DNA of 64,000 bases from Saccharibacillus sp. JS10 (GCF_024436065.1 NZ_JANFNS010000001.1:496001-560000); one strand, 5' to 3'. Shown: positions 16,987 to 25,397, counted from the first letter of the stretch. Numbers and translations: made by a program. The notes: generated by a model from the sequence alone, not told the origin.

Positions 16987-17775
16987 TCAAAGACTTTTAA
17001 CCGCGCCCCCGTCGACTAGCAAGGCTTGCCCTGTTATATACGTATTAGCGAAGGAACCGTAGAAGGCTACAATTTTCCCAAACTCGTCAGGCTGACCGAG
17101 ACGTCCTAAAGGAATCGCACGTTCATTTTCTTTACGCACTTCTTCTTCTGTACGTCCCGATTTCTCGGCTTGCGCAGCATCCAGTTCCAAAATCCGATCC
17201 GTTTCGATCCGTCCGGGTGCGACTGTGTTAATTAAGATGTGATCCGGCGCAAGCTCAGTTGCTAATGATTTCGTCAGTGCATATACACCAGCTCGGAACA
17301 CATTCGATAAAATTAATCCGTCGATCGGCTGCTTGATCGAAGTCGAAGTCAGATTGACGATACGACCGCCTAAAGCTTGGCGCATATACGGCAATGCTTC
17401 TCGAATCAGACGAATCGTACCCAGCAGATTCAACTCATACGCATGTTGCCAATCTTCATCTGACATATCCGCGAAATGACCGCCTTTTGGACCACCCGCA
17501 TTGCAGACCAAGACGTCTAATCCGCCGAACTTTTCAGCTGACTTTGCGATTGCATCGCGTACCTCGTCTTCTTTGCCTACATCCATCGTCACCGTAAAGA
17601 CTTCGACGCCCGTATGCTCCGCAATATAAGCTTTAGCTTCTGCTAAACTTTTTTCGCTTCGACTGGAGATGGTGACATTCGCGCCTTCTCTAGCAAATTC
17701 GAGTGCCGACGCACGCCCTAACCCTTTACTCGCTGCCGCAACAAACACCGATTTTCCTTTTAAGCCTAAATCCAT
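16987..17775 (-). CDS. SDR family oxidoreductase with altered active site
   Basis: 262 residues, 3-oxoacyl-ACP-reductase-like fold. The cofactor loop is AAASKGLGRASA rather than TGxxxGIG, the structural motif is CNAGG, and the C terminus TGQALLVDGGAV is typical. In the helix where classical SDRs have YxxxK the protein reads SNVFRAGVYALTKSLA. Aligned on TKSLA, Tyr is Ser and Lys is Arg. A subgroup of bacterial SDRs shares this form. I chose ATG at 17775, 8 nt after AAGGAGG. Single gene. Catalytic activity and substrate are uncertain. Confidence 0.88.
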   Translation of the reverse strand: MDLGLKGKSVFVAAASKGLGRASALEFAREGANVTISSRSEKSLAEAKAYIAEHTGVEVFTVTMDVGKEDEVRDAIAKSAEKFGGLDVLVCNAGGPKGGHFADMSDEDWQHAYELNLLGTIRLIREALPYMRQALGGRIVNLTSTSIKQPIDGLILSNVFRAGVYALTKSLATELAPDHILINTVAPGRIETDRILELDAAQAEKSGRTEEEVRKENERAIPLGRLGQPDEFGKIVAFYGSFANTYITGQALLVDGGAVKSL

Positions 17776-17980
17776 TTGTGATGCCTCCTTCATGATTCTT
17801 TTAATTTTTGTCCTACATTAAATGAGCTGCTCTTTGTTCCGTGTTTTTAGCATTCTTTCTACATATAAAACGGCAAACTCGATTCGAAACCAATCTTATG
17901 TATAACCCGGTTTATTATTTGAATAGCATTTTATATTTCACAATATTCATTTTCTTTCTCTTAATAAGCTGAATTGTAAA

Positions 17981-18027
17981 TTGATAAAGAGGTTTAAAGG
18001 ATTTTTCCTTTTGGACCTCTTTATCAA
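17981..18027. repeat. Long perfect hairpin in a gene-free stretch
   Basis: TTGATAAAGAGGT (17981-17993) pairs exactly with ACCTCTTTATCAA (18015-18027). An inner stem, AAAGGA with TCCTTT, lies around a TTTT loop. It lies in the ~350-bp gap 17776-18123, where I see no gene. It follows the unknown gene at 18124-18723 on the minus strand and may end its transcript, although the T run is poor. Confidence 0.7.
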
Positions 18028-18123
18028 CAGCACGGAATATTAATTAGACTTTAAACATTCAGACGTATCTCCATTCATTTTTTTATTTCAAGCCACTTTT
18101 AAATAAGAGACTTTTAAAAAAAT

Positions 18124-18723
18124 TCAGAAAAGATTTAAAGTTTTATTTACGTTAATTTCTTCTGGTGGAGCGAGACTAGCAATAGTCTGTTGACTAAACT
18201 GATGAAGAGTCTTCCAAGAACCACTATTTAATCGGACGTAAGCTTCGTAGGAAGGAAAGCCATCTTGAGTACCGTTAATAGAAACAACACCATTTTTATA
18301 AACAGTAACTGTGAACGTGTAATTGATTGCAGGAGCAAAAGGCTCAAAAGGATTTCGCGAATCACAAATACATTTTATTTGAATACGGTCATCAGCGGCT
18401 CCCGTCATTTTTGAACTAGAAGCTACTAAAGAATGAGTAATTGTATTGGGATTTTGTTTCAGAGTATCACTCCAAATAATAGCATCTCCCGGTCGAACTA
18501 CAGAACGATGAGTCTGACCCGTGTCAGTAAATCCTTGCCATGAAGCTCCATTGTTATCAAAATTAAAAGTCAAATATTGTTTAGTACGGTAACTAGCATT
18601 TTCAGAAGTAGAAAACCCTCGGTTATCACCACTGTAATAGACAATCGCATTACCAGTAGGTACTCCAAAAACAACGGGTTCTACAATAAAAGTTTGAAGT
18701 TTAAGTGCAACGCTAAATGCCAT
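18124..18723 (-). CDS. Hypothetical protein, possibly DUF3238-like
   Basis: 199 residues, beta-rich by appearance, with no signal peptide. It contains VYYSGDNRGFSTSENASYRT and a C-terminal strand-rich part with NGTQDGFPSYEAYVRLNSG. The first segment recalls DUF3238 proteins, but I hold that loosely. AGGAGG precedes the ATG. The gene is clearly more AT-rich than the window average, as are the flanks and the next gene, suggesting later acquisition. Function unknown. Confidence 0.65.
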   Translation of the reverse strand: MAFSVALKLQTFIVEPVVFGVPTGNAIVYYSGDNRGFSTSENASYRTKQYLTFNFDNNGASWQGFTDTGQTHRSVVRPGDAIIWSDTLKQNPNTITHSLVASSSKMTGAADDRIQIKCICDSRNPFEPFAPAINYTFTVTVYKNGVVSINGTQDGFPSYEAYVRLNSGSWKTLHQFSQQTIASLAPPEEINVNKTLNLF

Positions 18724-18770
18724 ATTATTGGCCTCCTAATAAGTTTTCAAAAGAAACTTTATGAAGATGC

Positions 18771-18802
18771 ATCTTTTAGACTCATCTCCTAGTCTAAAAG
18801 AT
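18771..18802. repeat. Hairpin upstream of the AT-rich hypothetical gene
   Basis: ATCTTTTAGAC (18771-18781) and GTCTAAAAGAT (18792-18802) form an 11-bp stem with a 10-nt loop, followed on the plus strand by TTTTTAT. It lies about 50 bp upstream of the minus-strand gene, so it could be a leader structure or a terminator for plus-strand readthrough. Confidence 0.55.
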
Positions 18803-18936
18803 TTTTATAAAATTCCTCTTGTATCTTTAAAGGAGAAATAAAAAGCATAATTACAAGTACTTTTTAAAAATATGATAATATTATTAAGCATGATATAATT
18901 AACTTGTAATTTATAAGGTCTTTAGGAGGTAACACA

Positions 18937-19353
18937 GTGTTTAAAGGAGCCATAATTCTACTTAGTTTACTATCTTATTCTTCTGGCTTTTTAAGTTACA
19001 TTTATTCCTTGCAATTGATTTTTGGTCAATCGCTCAAATCAGACTTTGGATTTGTTTTATTCACAACTCTTTTAGGTTTTCTTCTTGTTGCATGCCCTTT
19101 GTATATCGGAATGGTTTACTTAGTAGATAAAATATTCAAAAGTTCTAAAATATTTCTCTATCCATTAGTTTGTGTAATGATTTTCTTTGTACCTACACTT
19201 TTAGTATTGCTCATTTGGGGTGGTGTTAGCCCTTTTTCTTCAGAAGCACAGGTTTTTTATTTTTTCTATTTATCTTCAGGTATAGTTTTTGGAGTCGGAT
19301 ATCGAATCATTCAATATATGAAATTAGGCAGCTTTTACAAATCTGCTAATTAG
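18937..19353 (+). CDS. Four-helix membrane protein, unknown
   Basis: 138 residues with four hydrophobic segments (about 2-24, 37-62, 71-94 and 104-124) and short loops. No family recognised. The start is GTG at 18937, downstream of TAGGAGG, and a TATAAT box lies near 18893. The gene is AT-rich like the divergent neighbour. The XRE-cupin gene begins only 27 bp downstream, so readthrough is possible although base composition changes sharply there. Confidence 0.65.
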   Translation: MFKGAIILLSLLSYSSGFLSYIYSLQLIFGQSLKSDFGFVLFTTLLGFLLVACPLYIGMVYLVDKIFKSSKIFLYPLVCVMIFFVPTLLVLLIWGGVSPFSSEAQVFYFFYLSSGIVFGVGYRIIQYMKLGSFYKSAN

Positions 19354-19380
19354 GATAAGGGCACGAAAGGAGCGATGACG

Positions 19381-19932
19381 ATGGAACTCGGCTCCAATAT
19401 CCGCGCCATACGTAAACGCAAAGGAATCACGATCGCTGCGATCTGCGCGGCAACCGGCTTGTCGCAAGGGTTTATGAGCCAAGTCGAAAACGATAAAACT
19501 TCGCCTTCTATCGCTACACTCGAACAAATCGCGATAGCACTCGATGTATCGGTCGCGTATTTACTGCTCAAAAAAGAAGAACGCATGGAAGTGATTCGCA
19601 AAAGCGAACGGCAACAGCTCTCCGGCGGAAAACCGCAGATCAATCTTGCTCACGTGGGGCGTACGCCTCATCTACGTATGACATTGATTGAACTTGCACC
19701 TGGATCAGCTTCCGGGGATGAACCTCATGCCCATGAAGGTGAAGAAATCCATATGATTGTCAGCGGATCGGTCACTGCAAAACAAGGCGAAGATCAGTTT
19801 ACTTTGTATGAAGGCGACACGTTCAGTTGGAATGCTTCCGTGCCGCATCGGGTTTGGAACGATGGCGATACTCCTGCAGTCGTGCTTATTGCCGTTTATA
19901 CCGAGACTGAGCGGAATGTCGAACCGATCTAA
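19381..19932 (+). CDS. XRE-cupin transcriptional regulator
   Basis: 183 residues. The N-terminal XRE helix-turn-helix (about 2-60) includes GSNIRAIRKRKGITI and GLSQGFMSQVENDKTSPS. The C-terminal cupin domain (about 85-175) has the metal-site pattern PHAHEGEEIH and VPHRVWN. This architecture is common in regulators of polyamine, amino acid or acyl-compound metabolism. I chose ATG at 19381, 8 nt from AAAGGAG; the ATG at 19375 is too close. It converges on the DUF418 gene across a strong terminator. Target genes are not evident here. Confidence 0.88.
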   Translation: MELGSNIRAIRKRKGITIAAICAATGLSQGFMSQVENDKTSPSIATLEQIAIALDVSVAYLLLKKEERMEVIRKSERQQLSGGKPQINLAHVGRTPHLRMTLIELAPGSASGDEPHAHEGEEIHMIVSGSVTAKQGEDQFTLYEGDTFSWNASVPHRVWNDGDTPAVVLIAVYTETERNVEPI

Positions 19933-19954
19933 ATAGTCTCTATTTGCTGTACAC

Positions 19955-19999
19955 AAAAAGTCGCGTGGACCGAAATGTTTTCGGCTCACGCGACTTTTT
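19955..19999 (+). terminator. Bidirectional terminator
   Basis: AAAAAGTCGCGTG (19955-19967) with CACGCGACTTTTT (19987-19999). It ends both the XRE-cupin gene and the DUF418 gene. Confidence 0.92.
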
Positions 20000-20029
20000 A
20001 TATACATTAGATATTCGAGATTGTATTTT

Positions 20030-21226
20030 TCACTGCCCGGTTTCCGTAACAACTTGCTTTTTTCTAAATGGAGGAAGCTCCAGATTTGTTCCGGCACGCC
20101 ATAACCACTCGAAAGGTCCATACAAGAAATAACGAAGCCAATAATGACTGACAATCATCTGTAGAATGAAAAAAGCAATCCCAATCGGCACGACAATCGT
20201 CATCGACAGACTTCCGATAAGACCGATCGAAGCAAAAATGCCTTCTCCAGGTTCTTTGAACAACGATACGAATATAAGAGATTGCATCAGATAATTGGTG
20301 AACGCCATCCGCCCCACAGCTCGGAAAGGCTCGAGTACGCGTGCATGTCCATGACCGGCAAGTCCAATGACCACCAATACCGCTCCAATCGTAACGGCAA
20401 AGCAAGCGACAGGATGAAATGAAGAAATCCATACATTATTCATCGGGCTGCTATACAAATATTTACCAAGCCAACCTGCCAGCAAAAGAATAATTCCGAT
20501 CGTAGATGCCCAAATCGGATGTTTCGGCAACCGTGTAAACAATCCGCTTCGATACGCATACATACCGAATAAGAAAAAGGTCAAATGCTCAACCGCCAAG
20601 ATCAACTCTCCAAATGCTGTAGACAAATAAGGATTGGAGAAAAACAGATCGGGATTAGGCAAACGCAATACTCCGCTATAAATAAGTGAAGAAGGAGATA
20701 AAAGCTGTAACCATTCGGTCATCTGTGGACTCATGGCGCTCTGAATTTCGTAAGAAGTCACGACAAATAATACGACGCCCGCAATCAACAGTAGCCATCT
20801 CGGCATCCATAGAAAGAGCAACAGCAAAAATCCATCGAGCGCATACATGAACAAAATATCGCCGTTCCATACCGCGAAAACATGCAGCGCGCCGAACAGT
20901 AGCAACATGCACATACGACGCAGAAGCATCGGATACGGACGTCGTCCTTTACGCACCGAAGCATCAAAGATCAGCATCATACTGATTCCGAACATAAAAG
21001 AAAATAACGGACGGGCGCTATTCCCGAATAAGACATCGATCGCGTTCCACAAAAATACGCCGATTTTATCTGTTTCGTTAAGCGAAGCGCCTGTCAGATG
21101 CGTTAAATTGCATAGAAAAATAGCAAATAAAGCGATCCCCCGAAGTTGATCCAGAACGTGAATCCGTCCTTCTGGCGTTCCTTTTGCCGCTTTTACGCGC
21201 AGCGGTAATGTAGTTTCGTGACTCAT
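20030..21226 (-). CDS. DUF418 family membrane protein
   Basis: 398 residues with roughly ten membrane segments. The N-terminal DQLRGIALFAIFLCNL is the usual opening of the DUF418/YeiB family. The C-terminal DUF418 region contains GRMAFTNYLMQS and ends in SHYWLRYFLYGPFEWLWR, highly typical of the family. I chose ATG at 21226 (MSHETTLPL), with AAAGG upstream. The further open upstream stretch lacks family character. Family members are thought to be transporters or acyltransferase-like enzymes, but the function is not established. Confidence 0.88.
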   Translation of the reverse strand: MSHETTLPLRVKAAKGTPEGRIHVLDQLRGIALFAIFLCNLTHLTGASLNETDKIGVFLWNAIDVLFGNSARPLFSFMFGISMMLIFDASVRKGRRPYPMLLRRMCMLLLFGALHVFAVWNGDILFMYALDGFLLLLFLWMPRWLLLIAGVVLFVVTSYEIQSAMSPQMTEWLQLLSPSSLIYSGVLRLPNPDLFFSNPYLSTAFGELILAVEHLTFFLFGMYAYRSGLFTRLPKHPIWASTIGIILLLAGWLGKYLYSSPMNNVWISSFHPVACFAVTIGAVLVVIGLAGHGHARVLEPFRAVGRMAFTNYLMQSLIFVSLFKEPGEGIFASIGLIGSLSMTIVVPIGIAFFILQMIVSHYWLRYFLYGPFEWLWRAGTNLELPPFRKKQVVTETGQ

Positions 21227-21373
21227 GCGAAAATCAGACCTTTCTTTGTCCAAGACCTTTAAGCGGTCTATATCAGTATGTAGAAATCCTGTTCTTATTC
21301 TAGCCGCGGCAAGCGAGCAACTCTTCCTTTGGAAAATACAATTGAGTGACAAGTTTGTTACGAAGTGAGGGGA

Positions 21374-21560
21374 CGCTACTTGGCTGCTTTTGAGGTAGGG
21401 GTGTGGCGGGGAGGCGCTACGAGAGAAATTCGTTTCGGTCGCTTGTTGAAATCAAGAAAATTTGATTAAACTTGGATTAGGTTTTTCTCGATTTCAAAGG
21501 CGAACATTCCATTCCTCCACTGAATTTCTCTCTCCGCTTTGTTCGCACGCGCAAGTAGCG
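21374..21560 (+). repeat. Palindromic structured element, copy 2
   Basis: Outermost arms are CGCTACTTG (21374-21382) with CAAGTAGCG (21552-21560). The main stem is GAGAGAAATTC (21421-21431) with GAATTTCTCTC (21522-21532). The core hairpin is GAAATC-AAGAAAA (21448-21460) with TTTTCTCGATTTC (21483-21495), one mismatch. Conserved words are CGGTCGCTTGTTGAA and AAAGGCGAACATTCC, then CCACTGAA. It lies upstream of the DUF418 gene. Confidence 0.85.
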
Positions 21561-21576
21561 TTTTGGGGACAGGATA

Positions 21577-21600
21577 GCCGCTTCCTTTTTGGGAAGCGGC
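21577..21600. repeat. GC-rich hairpin
   Basis: GCCGCTTCC (21577-21585) with GGAAGCGGC (21592-21600). There is no T tract on either side, so it is not a clear terminator. It sits between element copies 2 and 3. Confidence 0.6.
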
Positions 21601-21620
21601 AATTACCAGTCTTGGGTTTA

Positions 21621-21656
21621 TTTAAGTTCTTTAAGTTCTTTAAGTTCTTTAAGTTC
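21621..21656. repeat. Short tandem repeat, 9-bp unit x4
   Basis: Four exact units of TTTAAGTTC at 21621-21629, 21630-21638, 21639-21647 and 21648-21656, with a degenerate fifth (TTTGAAGCTTC). It is non-coding. The count is likely to vary between strains through slippage. Confidence 0.85.
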
Positions 21657-21699
21657 TTTGAAGCTTCGTTTTTTGTATACATACAAAAAAGAACAAGAT

Positions 21700-21733
21700 A
21701 AAAAAGCCACTCCCCAATAAGAGAGTGGCTTTA
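21700..21733 (-). terminator. Terminator downstream of the aldehyde dehydrogenase
   Basis: AAAGCCACTC with GAGTGGCTTT. On the minus strand a TTTTTT run follows, so it should end the gabD transcript after element copy 3. Confidence 0.82.
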
Positions 21734-21758
21734 AATTTTTACAACACCCACCGTAACT

Positions 21759-21904
21759 GGAAGTAAGGAGACGAAGAGGTGAATTCAGTGCAGGAGAGTT
21801 AGCGTTCGCCTTTGAAATTGGAAAAAACCAAATAAAAACTTCAATCTCTTTTCCAATTTCAACAAGCGACCGAAACGAATTCACCTCGAAGTCTCCTTAC
21901 TTCC
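21759..21904 (-). repeat. Palindromic structured element, copy 3 (opposite orientation)
   Basis: Read on the minus strand it carries the same order of words as copies 1 and 2: TTCGTTTCGGTCGCTTG, TTGAA, core hairpin, AAAGGCGAACGCT, GCACTGAA. Outer arms are GGAAGTAAGGAGAC (21759-21772) with GTCTCCTTACTTCC (21891-21904). The main stem is GAGGTGAATTC (21776-21786) with GAATTCACCTC (21877-21887). It lies between the gabD stop and its terminator, so it is probably transcribed as part of that 3' untranslated region. Confidence 0.87.
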
Positions 21905-21913
21905 CCCACACAC

Positions 21914-23347
21914 TCACATCAAGCCCAAAGAAATATACTTAACCTCCAAGTATTCCTCGATCCCATAATGTCCGCCTTCTCTGCCTAAGCCGCTTTCTTT
22001 AAATCCGCCAAAAGGAGCCTGAGCGGTAGAAGGCAAAGGATCGTTCAATCCGACGATGCCGAATTGTAGACGTTCCGCGATTTGGATCGCTTCGGTGATC
22101 TTTTCAGTGAACACATAAGCGGCAAGTCCGTAAGGGCTGTGATTCGCGCGTTCAATCGCTTCATCCACCGTTTGGAATGTCGTAACCGGAGCCAAAGGCC
22201 CGAAAGTTTCCTCGTTCATACAAACCATATCGTCGGTGACGTTCGTGATTAAGGTCGGCTCTACGAAATGACCGTTAGGAAGTCCTTCGACGCGCGAACC
22301 TCCGACAAGGACTTTGGCGCCTTTGCCAACTGCGTCTTCGATCTGCGCCAATACTTTATCCACGGCGGCTTTATTAATCAGCGGGCCGATCTCTACGCCT
22401 TCGTCCAGACCGTTGCCGACTTTAAGCTCAGATACTTTTTCCGCGGCAAGCTTCGAAAAGGACTCGGCGATACTTTCATGTACGTAAATCCGGTTGGTGC
22501 AGACGCAAGTCTGACCGCCGTTACGGAATTTAGACGAGATCATGCCTTCGACCGCTTTTTGTAGATCGGCATGTTCGGTCACGATAAACGGAGCATGTCC
22601 GCCAAGTTCGAGCGATACTTTTTTCATCGTGTCAGCGGCGCCTTTCATCAGCTCTTTACCGATTTTCGTCGATCCCGTGAAGGACAATTTGCGCACGCGA
22701 GCATCTTCTTGCCATACGCCGCCGATCTCGCTTGGAACGCCTGTCACGATATTGATCACGCCAGCCGGAATTCCGGCTTCTTGCGCGAGTTCGACCAATC
22801 GCAGCGCGGTAAACGGCGTTTCTTCCGAAGGCTTTATCACAACGGTACAACCCGCTGCCAATGCTGGAGCGGCTTTACGCGTAATCATCGAAGCCGGGAA
22901 ATTCCACGGTGTGATTAGAGCGGCTACGCCAACCGGTTGCTTGGTCACCCAGATTCGTTTTTCCGAAGATGAAGCCGGAATCGTCTCTCCGTAGACCCGC
23001 TTTCCTTCTTCGGCATACCATTGGATAAAGCTATTCGCATAATCGATCTCGCCTGCTGCTTCGGCAAGCGGTTTGCCTTGCTCAAGCGTCATGATTTTGG
23101 CAAGCTCTTCTCGGTGCTCCGCGATCAACTGATACCACTTGGTCAATAGTTCGCTCCGCTGCATGGCAGCAAGCGCCGACCAAGCTGGAAAAGCATCATA
23201 TGCGGCATCCACAGCCGCTTTGGCGTCTTCTTTCGTTGCTTTTGCCACGTTGCCGACAAGTTCTCCATTCGCCGGATTGCGGACTTCAATCTTTTCGGAT
23301 GTGTTTTTCCATGTGTCTCCGATTAACAATCGACCTTCTTGATTCAT
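21914..23347 (-). CDS. gabD: NAD(P)-dependent succinate-semialdehyde dehydrogenase
   Basis: 477-residue aldehyde dehydrogenase. Catalytic Cys lies in GGQTCVCTNR and the general-base Glu in LELGGHAPF. The cofactor segments are TPWNFPASMITRK and SFTGSTKIGKEL. The C terminus (GGFKESGLGREGGHYGIEEYLEVKYISLGL) matches the SSADH/GabD group. The CVC sequence matches the cysteine pair that forms a redox switch in SSADH enzymes. ATG at 23347 has GGAAGGATGGATG upstream. It oxidises succinate semialdehyde to succinate in GABA degradation. No gabT is visible here, so the upstream source is elsewhere. Confidence 0.88.
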   Translation of the reverse strand: MNQEGRLLIGDTWKNTSEKIEVRNPANGELVGNVAKATKEDAKAAVDAAYDAFPAWSALAAMQRSELLTKWYQLIAEHREELAKIMTLEQGKPLAEAAGEIDYANSFIQWYAEEGKRVYGETIPASSSEKRIWVTKQPVGVAALITPWNFPASMITRKAAPALAAGCTVVIKPSEETPFTALRLVELAQEAGIPAGVINIVTGVPSEIGGVWQEDARVRKLSFTGSTKIGKELMKGAADTMKKVSLELGGHAPFIVTEHADLQKAVEGMISSKFRNGGQTCVCTNRIYVHESIAESFSKLAAEKVSELKVGNGLDEGVEIGPLINKAAVDKVLAQIEDAVGKGAKVLVGGSRVEGLPNGHFVEPTLITNVTDDMVCMNEETFGPLAPVTTFQTVDEAIERANHSPYGLAAYVFTEKITEAIQIAERLQFGIVGLNDPLPSTAQAPFGGFKESGLGREGGHYGIEEYLEVKYISLGLM

Positions 23348-23468
23348 GACTCATCCATCCTTCCATGCGCTATCGCAAATGATTCTATGGCGACAAGTCA
23401 CCTATTTCTTCTCTATTCATATACCCGAAGTACAGATTCTACTAAACGATTGTCGCTTGGATCAACAC

Positions 23469-24647
23469 CTAACGTAAATACATGGAAGCTAATTCGACCG
23501 AGCGACGATTTGCCGCTTCGATCTCGGCACGTCTCGGCATCGGTGTCCACTCCGAAATATCATCGAGCCAAGTTTGCGGTAACTCTTCCGGGCTTTGAGG
23601 GCTCCAACGATCTAACCACGCTTCGGGCAAACGCAAAAAAGGATCGGCATCAATCTGTTGCAATAACGGATGACCGCTCATTTCCATCCATAACAGCGAC
23701 CATGCTCTGGGTACGACGCGCCAAATATCGTAACCGCCCCCACCCAGAGCTACCCAACGTCCATCGCAATAATGATGTGCCGCTTCGTGCAAAATTCTCG
23801 GCATTTCTCGGTAGATCCGCATGGAGCAATGGAGATGAGACAATGGATCCAGCGCATGAGCGTCGCAACCGTGCTGACTGATGATGATATCCGGCTTGGC
23901 TTTTTGCAATACGTCTTCTAGCACGTTTTTAAAAGACTCCAACCATGAATCGTCTTCAGTATAAGGTTCCATCGGCAGATTGATCGTGCAGCCAAACCCT
24001 TCGCCTTCTCCGCGTTGTTCGATTTGCCCTGTTCCGGGAAACAAATATTTGCCTGTCTCATGAATCGAGTATGTATAGACTTCAGGATCGCTGTAAAAAG
24101 ACATCTCGACCCCATCGCCATGATGAGCATCCGTATCGACATAAAGCACTTTCGCTCCATATTGTTTGCGTATAAAAGAAATCGCGATCGAAGCGTCATT
24201 GTACACACAAAATCCCGAACCTCGCTGCGGCATCGCGTGATGGAGCCCGCCCGCTAGATTGATTGCATGACGCGTTTTTCCATCCATTACAAGTTTCGCC
24301 GCTTCGACCGATGCTGCCGCGATCATCTGCGCACTTTGGTGCATTCCCGGGAAAAATGGTGTATCTTCCGTGTTCAGCCCATACTTTTGCGCTTGATGAA
24401 TCTTTGCTCCGAGTGGATGCGCCGCACTCAAAGCTTTCACGCTTTCGATATACTCGGGAACATGTACGGCTTGCAGCCATTCTTCATCAAGTTGATCGAC
24501 CGATACGATTTCCGAGTCGCTCGGAAAAGCATTCGCGGCACGCAGCAAATCGCGCGTCAACGTAATCCGATGCTGATCGAACGGATGGTCTTGGTCGAAT
24601 TTGTAGTTTAGAAAATGCGGGTGAAATAAATAGACGGCATCTTTCAT
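23469..24647 (-). CDS. acuC: AcuC, class I/II histone-deacetylase-fold deacetylase
   Basis: 392 residues. Zinc-dependent deacetylase of the acetoin-utilisation family, known in Bacillus to remove the acetyl group from acetyl-CoA synthetase and so reactivate it. Visible motifs are VDTDAHHGDGVEM (zinc and catalytic His-Asp), QHGCDAHALDPL, and LGGGGYD near the C terminus. ATG at 24647 lies after AAGGAGGCGCAGC. It lies directly after acuA (28-bp gap), and divergent acsA is just beyond, so the regulator pair and its target enzyme are kept together. AcuB, which separates acuA and acuC in B. subtilis, is missing here. Confidence 0.93.
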   Translation of the reverse strand: MKDAVYLFHPHFLNYKFDQDHPFDQHRITLTRDLLRAANAFPSDSEIVSVDQLDEEWLQAVHVPEYIESVKALSAAHPLGAKIHQAQKYGLNTEDTPFFPGMHQSAQMIAAASVEAAKLVMDGKTRHAINLAGGLHHAMPQRGSGFCVYNDASIAISFIRKQYGAKVLYVDTDAHHGDGVEMSFYSDPEVYTYSIHETGKYLFPGTGQIEQRGEGEGFGCTINLPMEPYTEDDSWLESFKNVLEDVLQKAKPDIIISQHGCDAHALDPLSHLHCSMRIYREMPRILHEAAHHYCDGRWVALGGGGYDIWRVVPRAWSLLWMEMSGHPLLQQIDADPFLRLPEAWLDRWSPQSPEELPQTWLDDISEWTPMPRRAEIEAANRRSVELASMYLR

Positions 24648-24674
24648 GCTGCGCCTCCTTTGCACATGCTTTTT

Positions 24675-25307
24675 TTAATACATAAATCGTTGCCGAAACC
24701 TCAGTCGATCAAAAGCTTCTACCGAAGATTGCGGAACATTACGACCGACTCGAACCATCAGACAATTTGCTGGATGGCTACAAATTTCAGGATCATCGGT
24801 AGCGAACCAGACCATATCGACGTTTTTCATTAACTTTTCCATCATCTTGCGATAATCCCAGACGTTAAGCCCGGTATGTTCGAGATCCCAATGCCAATAA
24901 TATTCAGTCGTGAACACAATGACGTGATCTAACTGCCCCCCGCGAAAAGAAAGTTCCAGTAACTTTTTGCTTATTCCTTTTCCGCGATAATCGTTGGCAA
25001 CTTCGATCGCTCCAAGTTCAACCAGATCCTCCATATTGCCTTCCGCCCAAAGTTCATATTCATCCGGATAATGAAAAGTCACATAACCGACGATGACCTG
25101 CCCTTCGAACGCGGCAATGATCCGTCCTTCCGGCAACTCCGCAATCTCAACCAAAGCTTCATGTTGCTCTTGCGGGCGACGAAAAGCGTCAAGCTGCGCA
25201 TGTAACGTCATTTGCTTCAACTGATCAGGCGATAGAGGGCCTTGCACGACAATCTGCCCAGATGCGCCGTCTATCACTTCACTATGTTGCTTTTTAAAAT
25301 GTTCCAT
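24675..25307 (-). CDS. acuA: AcuA, protein acetyltransferase acting on acetyl-CoA synthetase
   Basis: 210 residues, GNAT fold. In Bacillus this enzyme acetylates a lysine of AcsA and switches it off. The acetyl-CoA binding loop is NDYRGKGISKKLL, preceded by the strand LVELGAIEVA. The aromatic stretch EYYWHWDLEHTGLNVWDY is characteristic of AcuA. Length equals that of the B. subtilis protein as I remember it. ATG at 25307 follows AAAGGAGGCTGC. It is the first gene of acuA-acuC and diverges from acsA; two cre-like sites lie between. Confidence 0.92.
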   Translation of the reverse strand: MEHFKKQHSEVIDGASGQIVVQGPLSPDQLKQMTLHAQLDAFRRPQEQHEALVEIAELPEGRIIAAFEGQVIVGYVTFHYPDEYELWAEGNMEDLVELGAIEVANDYRGKGISKKLLELSFRGGQLDHVIVFTTEYYWHWDLEHTGLNVWDYRKMMEKLMKNVDMVWFATDDPEICSHPANCLMVRVGRNVPQSSVEAFDRLRFRQRFMY

Positions 25308-25381
25308 GCAGCCTCCTTTGATTGCTCCGGCTTGCTAAACATATATCTATTTCTACCTGCTTGTATCATAGCCTTTCTTAT

Positions 25382-25397
25382 AAGTAAACGCTATCAT
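25382..25397. promoter_or_regulatory. Candidate cre (CcpA) site, acuA side
   Basis: AAGTAAACGCTATCAT fits WTGNNARCGNWWWCAW with a single mismatch at position 2. It lies 75-90 bp upstream of the acuA start. Confidence 0.55.

Noticed and set aside
21494-21682. A minus-strand open frame with an Asn-Leu-Lys repeat
   Set aside because: The peptide repeat is only the 9-bp tandem DNA repeat read in frame. It has no start signal and overlaps the palindromic element.
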